A stretch of 64,000 nucleotides of DNA, taken from Pycnococcus provasolii. Its lineage: Eukaryota > Chlorophyta > Pseudoscourfieldiophyceae > Pseudoscourfieldiales > Pycnococcaceae. The notes under the pieces are model-generated. The model ran no database searches, was not told the origin of the DNA, and saw only the letters and a program-made list of their open reading frames with translations. The translations under genes were made by a program, and so were the position numbers. The stretch is taken from the NCBI GenBank assembly GCA_938743325.2, contig OW568893.1:62001-126000 (forward strand). The letters are read 5' to 3'. Below, in pieces: positions 40,831-50,247 of this stretch. How positions within the stretch are numbered: position 1 is the first letter of the stretch; each line of letters opens with the position of its first letter.

Positions 40831-42595
40831 CTAACACTTCGACTGAAGCTTGCGCAGCAAATCAAGCATCGATTGAAAGTCAGGTTCGCCCATCAGGAGC
40901 TCCAATCGCACGTGATCTTTGTTGGCGCCAAATTTAGGTCCAGCTCTACCACGTACGCCAGCACTGAGCATCGTTTGGTAGCAGTCGTTGCCGCTTACAC
41001 ATCGGATCCATGCGTAGGCTGGCGATGGAGCGTACGTTTTGCCCGACCACATGTCGGTTGCTCGTCCTCCTCTTGGCTGCAAGCTGTAACACGCGCTCGA
41101 TCCAAGCACGCTTTCGAGCGCACTCCAGCGGCTCGCCATGCGCTCCGATGCAAATGTTAAAACAGGATACCCACGCCGTCGTTCGCTCGCGAGGATCGTA
41201 GTCGCGCGCAGCTGAGACTCACGCACGAGACCTCCACTGGCACCAACGTATCCACTTAGCCGCGCCGCCATGTCAGCGTCTTTCACGAATGCCCAGCCGA
41301 TGCGCGAGCTCGCATGGCCCGTAATTTTGGACTGAATTGTTGTTTATTTTTATTTAGGATGTTTAATAAGTAGGTGGTTAGTGACTTTTTAGTTGGGTTA
41401 GGGCTACGGATATGATTGGAGGTGGGCAGACACTTACTAGTGTGAACAGCGCAACGTCGTGGTCTGAAAGTTTTCGATCTGCTGTGATTGGTGTGAAGTG
41501 TGGCCAAAAGTACGCGCTGTCGAACACTGCGGTTCCAGAAGCCACCTGTTTCGTTCGCATAGCTCCTGTTGGATTGCTCGGCGACGTGACGAATTCCAGC
41601 GTACTGTTTCGTCCATAAGTGCGTGCGTTCGCCTCCGCCTCTTCGGCGCTCTGTGCCCAATTACGTCCGAAGAACTCTGCGACGCCGGAGTGCCCGTTGT
41701 AGTACGGTTCTTCCGAAAACACCGTCGCGTTCTGAGAGCTGTCGAGTAGAGAATAGATGCTCGCGGCGATGAGCTCCGTGCTGCCGACACCCATGACGAG
41801 CGTGTATCCGTTATGTTTGAAGTTGCCGACGGCATCGTGCAGAGCTCTTATTTCCGTCTCAAGGTCGTTGCGGCACCCTCCGGAGACTGGCGCGAATCCG
41901 CCGCAGTTTCCCGCCCCCACGAACGCGCCGTATCCGACGTGATAGTACGGCGCAATGGTAACCGTGCTGTCCTTGTTACCGTTTCTGACTTCGGAGATCC
42001 AGTAGTCGTCCGTGAAGAACGGCGATCCTGACGATGCGTCGACGACACACGTCTCCGATTTTGTTTCGCACGTCGCGCCGACGTAGCAGTTGTCGCATCG
42101 GCACACGTCATCTTCGAACATACCGTGTTGACTGCAAGATGAGCGCGGGTCGACGAAGGGGTCGCCGACGCTCTGATGTTTCGACGTGACGGCGTGAATG
42201 AGCGCCAGTAAGAACACGAGCGACATCACCAAGAAAAACACACTGGAAAGGTACGAGATACGCAGACGCCGTTGTAGTGATGACGACGAATGTGATGACG
42301 AAGGTGACGACGCATACAAACCTCCTAAAGATGAGATATGACGATGTCCATGCTCAATCGCGTCCAACATACCATCATGACCAACTTCAGACGCATGATG
42401 TGACGCATTATGATGCACCGTCAATGACAGAGACTCGTCATGACCATGCGAAGAAAACTCCTCCAACGAGGATGATGATGCTAACCCAGAGGAGGGGGAG
42501 CCCATGGACACGGACGCCATGGCCTGATAGGACGCCGACACGGACGACGACTTGGACACGTGCGTGAATTTGCGGCCGGGACGGGACAACTCCAC
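40831..42595 (-). CDS. Alliinase / tryptophan-aminotransferase-related (TAR) PLP enzyme, two exons
   Basis: Two minus-strand exons: 42595-41438 and 41331-40831, joined over a 106-nt intron (GTAAGTG donor, ATTCAG acceptor), giving 552 residues. Joining restores FTLSKITGHASSRIGWAF, the PLP-lysine motif (K388). The N-terminus is Ser/His-rich, then a membrane segment at 113-136. An EGF-like alliinase domain at about 150-183 (SSCSQHGMFEDDVCRCDNC, then GATCE) has six or more cysteines. The aminotransferase core shows NGYTLVMGVGSTELIAA, PYYNGHSG and TSPSNPTGAM. Plant TAA1/TAR enzymes convert tryptophan to indole-3-pyruvate in auxin synthesis, while alliinases cleave sulfoxides. The presence of an EGF-like domain is shared with alliinase and some TARs. 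The reaction here is undecided. The membrane anchor suggests an ER or secretory location. Confidence 0.88.
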
Positions 42596-42629
42596 GCGTT
42601 CTTAAGAGGGCGTCCCACACAAAACCCGA

Positions 42630-42695
42630 ACACCGTAACCCTAGACCTAACCCTAACCCTAACCTTGTTTTTTCAAACCCTAACCCGAGCACTCC
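42630..42695. promoter_or_regulatory. Telobox cluster in a divergent promoter
   Basis: Between the alliinase/TAR-like and rhamnose mutarotase genes lie GTAACCCTAGACC, three consecutive CCTAAC units and CAAACCCTAACCC. These match the plant telobox (AAACCCTAA). Such boxes are bound by Myb-like telomere-repeat-binding factors in plants; function here is inferred. Confidence 0.6.
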
Positions 42696-42746
42696 AGGGC
42701 GAGCGCGCACACTTCGTCGACGGACTTTATTTTACTCCATCCTCCC

Positions 42747-43097
42747 ATGCCCAGATTTTGCTTCACCACCACACTCCACCCACAAAAGCACGACGAGTAC
42801 AAGGAATGGCACGACAACATCTATCCCGAAGTCGCACGAGGACTTACAAGAGCGGGTGTCACGCAACTCACCATCTTTCACGTACCTAACACGTCGACGC
42901 TCGTCTTGTACGCTACCACACTACCGGGGGTGGACTTGAACGACGCCACCGGACCGGACTCCGCGTACCGAGCTTCTCACGAACGGATCAGGCAGTGGGA
43001 GACGATCATGGAGACGGAATTTCACTGCGGATGGTCGAAGTGCGAGGAAATACACAGCTCGGACGTGCAGTGGATACCACACCTCTCATCATCTTGA
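42747..43097 (+). CDS. L-rhamnose mutarotase-like protein (116 aa)
   Basis: A short protein of the size usual for RhaM (about 104-115). The start MPRFCFTTTLHPQKHDEYKEWH matches the family pattern (R.....L.P.....Y...H), with the His used in catalysis at the end of the second helix. GLTRAGVTQLTIFHVPNTSTLVLYAT gives the next strand pair, and IRQWETIMETEFHC...GWSKCEEIH the C-terminal strand. Known members interconvert alpha and beta anomers of L-rhamnose. In a plant-type cell L-rhamnose is made as a nucleotide sugar for wall and glycoprotein glycans, so a salvage or turnover role is plausible. No transit peptide or signal is visible, so cytosolic location is likely. Confidence 0.85.
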   Translation: MPRFCFTTTLHPQKHDEYKEWHDNIYPEVARGLTRAGVTQLTIFHVPNTSTLVLYATTLPGVDLNDATGPDSAYRASHERIRQWETIMETEFHCGWSKCEEIHSSDVQWIPHLSSS

Positions 43098-43191
43098 CAC
43101 ACGAGTGCGTGCATTCCGAGGTTAAGAAGTCTTCTTCTGTCTATCTATTCTTACAATTTAAAAAAAAAATGTGAAACACAACACGGCGTCA

Positions 43192-44553
43192 TCAGTGATG
43201 CTGCACGCCGTTGTTCATGTTCTCCTCACGCTCATCCTCACGTCGACGGCGCTTCGGCGGCGCGAAACCACTGCCAAACAGGTCCTGGCCCGTCGCGGCG
43301 CCGTCCTTCAGCACCTCAGGCTCAAGCTGCACGAGCCAGTCGGGAGGAACCTCGTGCATCTGCACGGACGGTGCAAACTCCATGTCCTTGAGGTTGTCGA
43401 AAACAACCTTCTTGACGTGGTTCAAGTACGCCACCTTATTCGCGTTCTCGATACACCACCGCGAAGCGACGCCCAGGCGGTACTCTGGCGCGTAGTACTC
43501 CATGTATGCATTCATCGGAATCGACTCGCTGATTTGCGCATCGAGAACCGCGGCGGTCTCGTACGCCCAGCAACGCGCGACGTTGTGCTTCGTGTACCCC
43601 CCACCTCCCGTCACCAGCAAGGGCACGCGGAACTTCTTCATGAAGCGTACGCAGTCCGCGTGTCCGTCGAGCGACAGGCTGAAGCACCCGAGTCGATCTC
43701 CACCTAGGCTATCGGCGCCGCACTGCAGAACGACGGCACCTGGCTGGTACACTTCCATAACTCGTTCCATGATTGGCTGAAACAGGCTCTGGAACGTTCG
43801 GTCGTCGACGCCGTCACGTAGCGGGACGTTCACCGAGTACCTCTTCCCCCTGTTCGCGCCAACGTCGCCGAGCGCGCCCGTTCCAGGGAAGAACATGTCG
43901 CCGTACTTGTGGAACGACACCGTCATGACTCGGTCTGTTGTGTAGAACGCCTCCTCGACGCCGTCGCCGTGGTGGATGTCAATGTCAATGTAGAGCACGC
44001 GCGCGTGGTGTTTGAGCAGCTCCAAGATGGCCAACACGAGGTCGTTCACGTAGCAGAACCCGGACGCCTCCCCCTTCTTGGCGTGGTGGAGACCCCCGGA
44101 CCAGTTGATGGCGACGTCAGTCAGTCCGTGGTTGAGTCGTCGCGCGCCGTCGATGGAGCCTCCGCTGTAGAGCCTGACGAAGTCGCCGAGGCCGTCGAAC
44201 ACGGGGCAGTCTTCCCCCAGGTTGAAGCGCTGCATGAGCGAGACGTACTCGTGCTGCGTTTCCGGCGTGACGCGTCCAAGAAAGTCGACGTAGTCCTCCG
44301 TGTGAAACTGCGCGAGTTCGGTGGGCGTGGCTTTGCGTAGTGCGAACATGGACATTTGTGTGTGGAGTCCGTACGCGAGAACAAGTTCGTGCGTCATCGC
44401 GAGACGGTGCGGCTTCATCGGGTGGTTCGGCCCGTAGTAGAAGTTGCCCACCTCACGGTCGTAGTAGTAGCAAACACGACCTTTCTTACCAGCGGAAACA
44501 TCATCGCCTCCACCCTCCACCCTAACATCGCCACCATCGATTCCAGACGACAT
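43192..44553 (-). CDS. Class I (RPD3-type) histone deacetylase
   Basis: I use the Met at 44553 ([10 protein letters not shown]), giving 453 residues. The longest frame begins 40 codons upstream, nearly meeting the divergent RCC1-like start. The core opens with [20 protein letters not shown]. It has [40 protein letters not shown] with the Asp/His zinc ligands, and [18 protein letters not shown] with the second Asp ligand. It also has [18 protein letters not shown] and the C-terminal tail [10 protein letters not shown], a likely nuclear localisation signal. These enzymes remove acetyl groups from histone tails within corepressor complexes. The length and tail fit the HDA6/HDA9/HDA19 class. Confidence 0.97.
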   Translation of the reverse strand: MSSGIDGGDVRVEGGGDDVSAGKKGRVCYYYDREVGNFYYGPNHPMKPHRLAMTHELVLAYGLHTQMSMFALRKATPTELAQFHTEDYVDFLGRVTPETQHEYVSLMQRFNLGEDCPVFDGLGDFVRLYSGGSIDGARRLNHGLTDVAINWSGGLHHAKKGEASGFCYVNDLVLAILELLKHHARVLYIDIDIHHGDGVEEAFYTTDRVMTVSFHKYGDMFFPGTGALGDVGANRGKRYSVNVPLRDGVDDRTFQSLFQPIMERVMEVYQPGAVVLQCGADSLGGDRLGCFSLSLDGHADCVRFMKKFRVPLLVTGGGGYTKHNVARCWAYETAAVLDAQISESIPMNAYMEYYAPEYRLGVASRWCIENANKVAYLNHVKKVVFDNLKDMEFAPSVQMHEVPPDWLVQLEPEVLKDGAATGQDLFGSGFAPPKRRRREDEREENMNNGVQHH

Positions 44554-44683
44554 AGATACCTTCGAAGACTTCAGAGGAGGCGGCGGAACCGGACTCGGAG
44601 AAGGAATGGTGAAAGCCAAAACCCCATGTACATGTATCCCGGGAACAGCCCCTGGGGGGAGGACGAAAGTCATTTTTCAAAAC

Positions 44684-45688
44684 ATGCCTCAAACGCGAGC
44701 GTGGCTCCGCGAACGTGCCATCGCCGTCTGGCGTGACTGGCTCGTCGCGGTGCACAGGCCGCGGCGGATCGCAATTGTCAAGGAACGCAACGAGCTTCGC
44801 GAACGAATGTCGCGAGCCAACGTGAACATTGCAGCGGGTAGCGAGCACTCGCTGGCGGTGCGACAAGACGGAAGCATCGCGTGCTGGGGACGCAACGACG
44901 ACGACGTTGGCCAGGCGCCTCCCGCTGGCGTCGACGGTGACTTCGTCGCAGTTGCCGCAGGATATTTATATTCGTTGGCGCTGCGACGTGACGGTCGCAT
45001 CGCGTGCTGGGGACTCAACGGCTACGGTCAGCAGGCACCTCCCGACGGCGACTTCGTCGCAATCGCTGCGGGTGGATTACGTAATCACTCGCTGGCACTT
45101 CGACGTGACGGTCGCATCGCGTGCTGGGGAGAGAACGGCGCCGGCCAGGCGCCTCCCGAAGGCGTCGACGGTGACTTCGTCGCAGTTGCTGCGGGTGGTG
45201 GTCACTCGCTCGCGCTTCGACGCGACGGAAATGTCGCATTCTGGGGATACAACACCTCCGGCCAGGCGCCTCCCGACGGCGTTGAGGGCGACTTCGTCGC
45301 AATCGCCGCGGGTGCCGCTTACTCGCTGGCACTTCGACGCGACGGAAATGTCGCGTGCTGGGGATACAACCACCTCAACCAGGCACCTCCCGCCGGCGTC
45401 GAAGGCGACTTCGTCGCAATCGCCGCGGGTGCCGCTCACGCGCTCGCGCTTCGACCCGACGGCAGTATCGCGTGCTGGGGCTCCAACGACTACGGCGAGG
45501 CGCCTCCCGCCGGCATCGAAGGCGACTTCGTCGCAATTGCGGCGGGTGATGATCACTCGCTCGCGCTTCGACGCGACGGCAGTATCGCGTGCTGGGGAGG
45601 CGATAACGACTACGTCTACACCGCGACGCCAGCGGATGTTGCAGAACTCAACGCCACGCCATTCATGACGGAGATTGTAATTTTGTAA
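44684..45688 (+). CDS. RCC1-like beta-propeller protein (334 aa)
   Basis: I start at the Met at 44684 (MPQTRAWLRERA), 26 codons into the longest frame. After a basic helix of about 50 residues there are eight repeats of 37-41 residues, each close to DFVAIAAGxxHSLALRRDG, then xIACWGxNxxGQAPPxGVEG. This gives a complete RCC1-like propeller, apart from the last blade, which ends with a degenerate DVAELNAT strand. The repeats are almost identical at the DNA level too (about 117-120-bp units), which suggests recent expansion. RCC1 proper is a guanine-exchange factor, but these regular repeats resemble the binding-propeller type seen in many protists and bacteria, so no exchange activity is claimed. 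It is divergent from the HDAC, with 130 bp between starts. Confidence 0.78.
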   Translation: MPQTRAWLRERAIAVWRDWLVAVHRPRRIAIVKERNELRERMSRANVNIAAGSEHSLAVRQDGSIACWGRNDDDVGQAPPAGVDGDFVAVAAGYLYSLALRRDGRIACWGLNGYGQQAPPDGDFVAIAAGGLRNHSLALRRDGRIACWGENGAGQAPPEGVDGDFVAVAAGGGHSLALRRDGNVAFWGYNTSGQAPPDGVEGDFVAIAAGAAYSLALRRDGNVACWGYNHLNQAPPAGVEGDFVAIAAGAAHALALRPDGSIACWGSNDYGEAPPAGIEGDFVAIAAGDDHSLALRRDGSIACWGGDNDYVYTATPADVAELNATPFMTEIVIL

Positions 45689-45995
45689 TACAAAGTCACA
45701 CACAAGAAAGAAATCACTTCTCGCACCAAGGCACTACCCTTAAGGCCAACAGCTTAGTCGTCTCAGCGCATCTCGCAGAACGAATGCGTGGGACAGAACT
45801 GGCGTGCGTTGGAAGGAGAGCCGGCCGTTTGAAGCGTACGCGGAATTCCTCGGAAGCAGTTCGCCGCTCGAGCGCATTCAGCGTGCTAATACTTCCTAAA
45901 TTAAGAGCGCGCACCCTTTCGACTCGCTCGGGAAACTAGCGTAGTTTGTAAAGCAACATCGTATCGTGTACTTATTTTACATGTTAGCGTCGCGT
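45689..45995. other. Convergent intergenic region, no gene seen
   Basis: 307 bp between the RCC1-like and DUF1764 stops. TTGTAATAC at the RCC1-like stop may act as a TGTAA poly(A) signal. No coding or RNA feature is recognised. Confidence 0.35.
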
Positions 45996-46430
45996 TCAAA
46001 AGCAGCACTTGCAGTCGAACGGGCATTCTTTCGTGTACCCCGCACTTTTCGTCGCATAGTCGAACACCTTGAGTTCACGTTCGCTGTAGATCCGGTATCC
46101 TTCTTGCGTTCGTTTCCTCGTTTTCGTTCCTTTGAGCGAGTTGACGTAGTCCGGTACATCATCTTTCTTTGAGGACGTTGTTGTTCCCGCGACAAATGAG
46201 GCGTCTGATGAGAAGGCAGAAGCTTGCTCTTTTTCAAGGTTTTGCTGTTTTCTTAAAAGCTTCTCGTTTTTCTCTTCAAGTCTTTTATGTTCAAGACTGA
46301 GAAGTTTGGAGGTTTTCTGCTTTTTCAATGCAGACGCAAAAACAACATCCAAGTCAGAGCAATTAGGAGGAGGAGGACGTTTCTTCTTCTCTTTTTCAGA
46401 TGACTTCTCCTTCAAAGACGACGACGCCAT
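45996..46430 (-). CDS. DUF1764-family protein (144 aa)
   Basis: A Lys/Ser-rich N-terminus and a short coiled coil (LEHKRLEEKNEKLLRKQQNLEKE) lead to the family's end signature: RTQEGYRIYSERELKVFDYA followed by CPFDCKCCF at the very C-terminus. The Cys-Pro-Phe-Asp-Cys-x-Cys-Cys-Phe tail is the hallmark of this short eukaryotic family of unknown function. No membrane segment or targeting signal is seen. The cysteine-rich end could bind a metal; that is inference. Length is within the usual range. Confidence 0.85.
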   Translation of the reverse strand: MASSSLKEKSSEKEKKKRPPPPNCSDLDVVFASALKKQKTSKLLSLEHKRLEEKNEKLLRKQQNLEKEQASAFSSDASFVAGTTTSSKKDDVPDYVNSLKGTKTRKRTQEGYRIYSERELKVFDYATKSAGYTKECPFDCKCCF

Positions 46431-46747
46431 CTTTCAGAAGAAAGTGAGTGAGTGAGAGAGTGAGAGTGAGAGAGTGTGAGAGCTGCCAAAGACCAAACGA
46501 CGCCCAGATGACGCCGCCGCCGCCGCCGACGCCGCCGACGCCGAAATGGAACGGAGGGAGCTCGGGCAGTCGGGCCCTGGGAGAAAGGAAAATTCCCGAA
46601 CTTCATGGAACCCCTAAATAAAACTCCCTAAAACTTAAAAGGAACGACTGGGGAAAACCCCGAACTGAAACCCCTAAACTTCACAACTCTCTCTGTCTCG
46701 CTAACCTTAATAATGACTTCTTCTCTTCCTCAAGGGTTCTCATAAGC
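46431..46747. promoter_or_regulatory. Upstream region of the DUF1764 gene
   Basis: 317 bp up to the transposon's TTAA. AACCCCTAAATAAAAC, AAACCCCTAAAC-like words and a GAGTGAGAGAG run lie in it. A GCCGCCGCC run is at 46511-46536. No gene is seen. Confidence 0.35.
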
Positions 46748-46751
46748 TTAA

Positions 46752-46998
46752 CAGGGGATTCGCGAGAACACCAGGGGGTTTTGACGACAGTGCAATTTTG
46801 TAACTTTTGCGCTATTTGTCCGTTGGAGATGCGGTTTGTTGCGCTGGATTCCTCGTCTTTCGTAATGGAGTTTAGAACAAAACAACGCTCAAAACCGACC
46901 TGTAGAACGCCGTCAGCGCGTCGTGAAGAAGGTGGTCAACGAGGGAAAATAACGGGGGGAAATGTCCGGGAGGGGCCCCGAATCCCCCTTTTTTTGTC
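46752..46998. repeat. Left terminal inverted repeat
   Basis: 247 bp matching, in reverse orientation, 50248-50503. The outer 27 bp agree exactly. A stretch around 46779-46797 differs, with the right end carrying an A/T-rich run instead. From about 46798 to 46998 the match is near perfect. A frame starting VQFCNFCAIC is open through it. Confidence 0.88.
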
Positions 46999-47104
46999 CT
47001 GATCCCCGGTCGGAGTTTCTTCTCCTGGTACCTCCTCCTGGTCGGAGTTTTACATTCATGACTAGCTAGTAGCTGACTCTCCACAGCTCAATGGCGCTGT
47101 AGTC

Positions 47105-50020
47105 ATGACAACGCTTTGCAGTAACTATGCGGTGTGCAAACAAAGCGCACATTGCGTAACGTGCGCACACTGCACAAGGTGCTGCGCTTGCGCCCCGAAG
47201 AAGAGGCGCAAGCTGAAAGACCAGGTGCCGCCGCGTTCTCCTTTGCCAGCTCGTGGTGCGCGCGACAGAGGGCTTGAGGCGACCGCGAACGTGATTGAGC
47301 AAGAGGATGCACCGACTCCTACAAAGTGGAGAGAAGACATCGCTTTGTGTCATCGGCCGCTGATGCATGAGGACGCTAAATTTTGTGACGTCGCAAAGGC
47401 TTTTGGCCTTGACGACGCGAAACGACCAACGAAAGCTTTGCTAATGGAGGTCATCAATACGCTGGTTGTGCTCGTCGATGGGAGTAAAGACCTGGAGGCC
47501 ATGAACAAGCGTATCAACGCCCGTGCAGTAGAGTCACTTACACGGCTCTTGCGAGTTGATGATGAGACTACTGCGAGCCGAAATACTCAACGAACGGAAC
47601 AACGTGTCGTGCGCGCTGTCTTGGCGGACATATGCGCAAACCGGGATGAATTTCAACTGTACACGGCGCTCACATCACAACAAACGTACACGTCAGCAAG
47701 AGAGGACTACGCGAAGGTTATGAATCGCGAAGAGCTAGTGGTATCGAGGACGGTGCGCAGAGTGGATGTCAGCATAATTCGCGAAGCTGTGGAATTCGTG
47801 GCGTCCCCGGCATGCACAACGTCAGTATCGTGGGCATCGATAGACCGCAAGGTTGGAGACACGTGGATAACTTTTCCGGCACTAATCCGTACAGCGAATC
47901 GGCAATCACTGTTTGAGCGATACGTAAGATATGATTCCGAACATCGACGTCTCGGCAGGACATCTTTCATAGGTATCGTGAACGCTATTACGAGAGGCCA
48001 AGTGTCATCCAAACAAGCTGTAGACTATGTTTTAGTAGATTTGGTTTATGACAACACGTGGAGGTTGAAAAGGTTGGTGTCTGGGGAGTGTTCGAACGCG
48101 CGAGCGAGCGAGTGCTTGAAGTTGATCGATTCTGCCTTCATGTACATCAAGGACGGGTTAAGATCGGTACTATCAAAGCGGCTCGTCCAGTTCTCGCTAG
48201 GCGTGCAAGGAGTCACTTCAAGTACCGACCTAGAGATGCACGTGAAAGGATGCTTCGATGTGTTCTCCGATGTCAAATCGTCCGTGCCGGCACAACACCA
48301 CAACATAATAGACGAGTCCGCTGAAAAATTGCACCTGTACATGGCACACCTCGTGAGACAACGTGCTCAGCAACTTCGCCTAGAGGATGTCGTGTCGAAA
48401 ATCTCATCGACAAGAGGGCACCTCATCTTAGATTTCAAGATGAAAGTCCTCCCGTCGTACTTTCGCGAGGGGCAGTTGCAACATTACGGTAAAAGGGGAA
48501 TGAGTTACCACGGCGCTGCGCTCCGGTACCACATTGATGGGAAAGAGACGATTGTGTACATCGACATTGTGATGGAGGGCGATAATCAGCAAGACGCCGT
48601 GACGACATGTGCGATAATTGAAGTTACACTAGAGGCTATCAACAAGATCGCGCCACTCGTGAAGCACTTGACGATTCAATCAGACTGTGCTAGCAATTAT
48701 GCTAGTCATATGCCGAAGCTCTTCATGAAGCAGCTTGACAAGCATGGAGTGGTAGACGGTTGGATTCACAGCGAGGCGCAAGATGGCAAAAGTTTTTTGG
48801 ACGGACATTTCGCGATGGTAAACCGACAGATTGAGAAATTTATAGTCGAGACGCAATCCACAGTCTCGACTCCAGCACATATAGCAAATGCGATTGCGTA
48901 CGAAGGAGGACTTGGTGGAACATACCTCGAAATGATACGGTGTTCTCGCTGTACCCTCAATGACTTCGAAGCGCGCTACGAAAACATCAAGAAGCACGTG
49001 AAGCAGCTCCTCCCATCGAGAATCATGGAGTGGGACTTTAGCAGAGGCAAAATTTATGAGCAATCCCTCCTACCAGCGTATTCAATCGGAAGTGCATCAA
49101 AACCTGTATGGCTCAAAACCTGGGTTCAAAAGAGCGGTCATGAGTTGAACATCTCGTGGTTCGAGCAGCTTCCGAAGTCAAAGAGAGAGAGTTCCGGCAG
49201 AGAGAGTTCCGGCGTTGTACAGAATAATGACGACGAGCAGAATAATGACGACGAGCAGAATAATGACGACGGGCAGAATAATGACGACGGGCAGAATAAT
49301 GAAGACGGGCAGCACGACGGCATTGACGAGAGCGACGAAGATGACGAAGTCGAGGCTGCCGAAGTTGACGACCAAGGTGAGCACGATACAGGCAACTTCG
49401 TCACCCACTCCGTGTGCACTACCACGCGCACTGAGGTTATCCGCAACATCGCTGCGTCTCGAGTGAAGCACACGATTGTGAAAAAGCGGCGTGAGTCAAA
49501 TAAAGTGCATAGTGCTTCCAAACAGGGCACACTCGAAAGCGGCGGAGTCCAAGACGAGGAGGCATACGCCGACGACGAGAGCAAAGACGTCGTCAGCACC
49601 GCCTTGCGCATCTTCATGAACACTCCCTCGTTCACTGCCAAGCGTCTTGCATATGAACTCGAGGCTCCTATTGCCGACACAACAACATCGCCGACGGTGG
49701 CCTTCCAAAGAGGTTGGGCACAACGGCCTAAACGTGGTCATACGTACGGCGCCACGTATATGACGCAACCTGTGAAGGACGTTTGTACGAAGCTGTTTCA
49801 GGTTGGCGAAGTGCACTCCGGCGCAAAGCAGTCCCCGGCACAAATGCACGCAGAAGTACTCAAGCAGGTGGACGGATATGGCGTTCCATCCGTCACCGAG
49901 ATACAAAAGTTCGTCGGCACCATGTCAACCGCGAAGAAGAAGAATAAGCAGGTTGCTGCTGGTGGTGGCGACGACACAGCTGCCGTGGAGAGTGAGGGCG
50001 CGCCAGTGATGGAGGAGTAG
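47105..50020 (+). CDS. Putative DDE transposase (971 aa)
   Basis: An uninterrupted frame. The first 60 residues are Cys-rich (CVTCAHCTRCCACAP then KKRRK), probably a zinc-binding domain plus nuclear signal. About 380 helical residues follow. A likely RNase H-like core is HLILDFKMKVLP (D443), SYHGAALRYHIDGKETIVYI, LTIQSDCASNY (D527) and HSEAQDGKSFLDGHFA (E557, D560, D566, H568). The D443-D527-E557 spacing (84 and 30) is consistent with DDE enzymes, but the triad is proposed by eye. The end of the core is followed by an acidic block of five 18-bp repeats coding QNNDDE-like units (49218-49310). The C-terminus is Lys-rich with a helix. It shows no piggyBac or hAT signature that I recognise. Confidence 0.8.
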   Translation: MTTLCSNYAVCKQSAHCVTCAHCTRCCACAPKKRRKLKDQVPPRSPLPARGARDRGLEATANVIEQEDAPTPTKWREDIALCHRPLMHEDAKFCDVAKAFGLDDAKRPTKALLMEVINTLVVLVDGSKDLEAMNKRINARAVESLTRLLRVDDETTASRNTQRTEQRVVRAVLADICANRDEFQLYTALTSQQTYTSAREDYAKVMNREELVVSRTVRRVDVSIIREAVEFVASPACTTSVSWASIDRKVGDTWITFPALIRTANRQSLFERYVRYDSEHRRLGRTSFIGIVNAITRGQVSSKQAVDYVLVDLVYDNTWRLKRLVSGECSNARASECLKLIDSAFMYIKDGLRSVLSKRLVQFSLGVQGVTSSTDLEMHVKGCFDVFSDVKSSVPAQHHNIIDESAEKLHLYMAHLVRQRAQQLRLEDVVSKISSTRGHLILDFKMKVLPSYFREGQLQHYGKRGMSYHGAALRYHIDGKETIVYIDIVMEGDNQQDAVTTCAIIEVTLEAINKIAPLVKHLTIQSDCASNYASHMPKLFMKQLDKHGVVDGWIHSEAQDGKSFLDGHFAMVNRQIEKFIVETQSTVSTPAHIANAIAYEGGLGGTYLEMIRCSRCTLNDFEARYENIKKHVKQLLPSRIMEWDFSRGKIYEQSLLPAYSIGSASKPVWLKTWVQKSGHELNISWFEQLPKSKRESSGRESSGVVQNNDDEQNNDDEQNNDDGQNNDDGQNNEDGQHDGIDESDEDDEVEAAEVDDQGEHDTGNFVTHSVCTTTRTEVIRNIAASRVKHTIVKKRRESNKVHSASKQGTLESGGVQDEEAYADDESKDVVSTALRIFMNTPSFTAKRLAYELEAPIADTTTSPTVAFQRGWAQRPKRGHTYGATYMTQPVKDVCTKLFQVGEVHSGAKQSPAQMHAEVLKQVDGYGVPSVTEIQKFVGTMSTAKKKNKQVAAGGGDDTAAVESEGAPVMEE

Positions 50021-50247
50021 AGAGGAGAAAGCTTTGCGCCTTCACGGTCACTCCGACCGGGATCAGGACAAAAATGCAGGGTTCAGGACGCCCCCCCCCC
50101 GTTTTCCGGACGGGGGGGAAGGGAGGAGGGGAAGGGGGGGAAAGAGTGGTATCAGAAAAATTTCAGTACCGATAGGTTTTTTTTTGATTGCCACCTTGGA
50201 TTCCCTCATGGACGAAAACTTTTGGTCCAACGCCTCTCATTTTCCCC

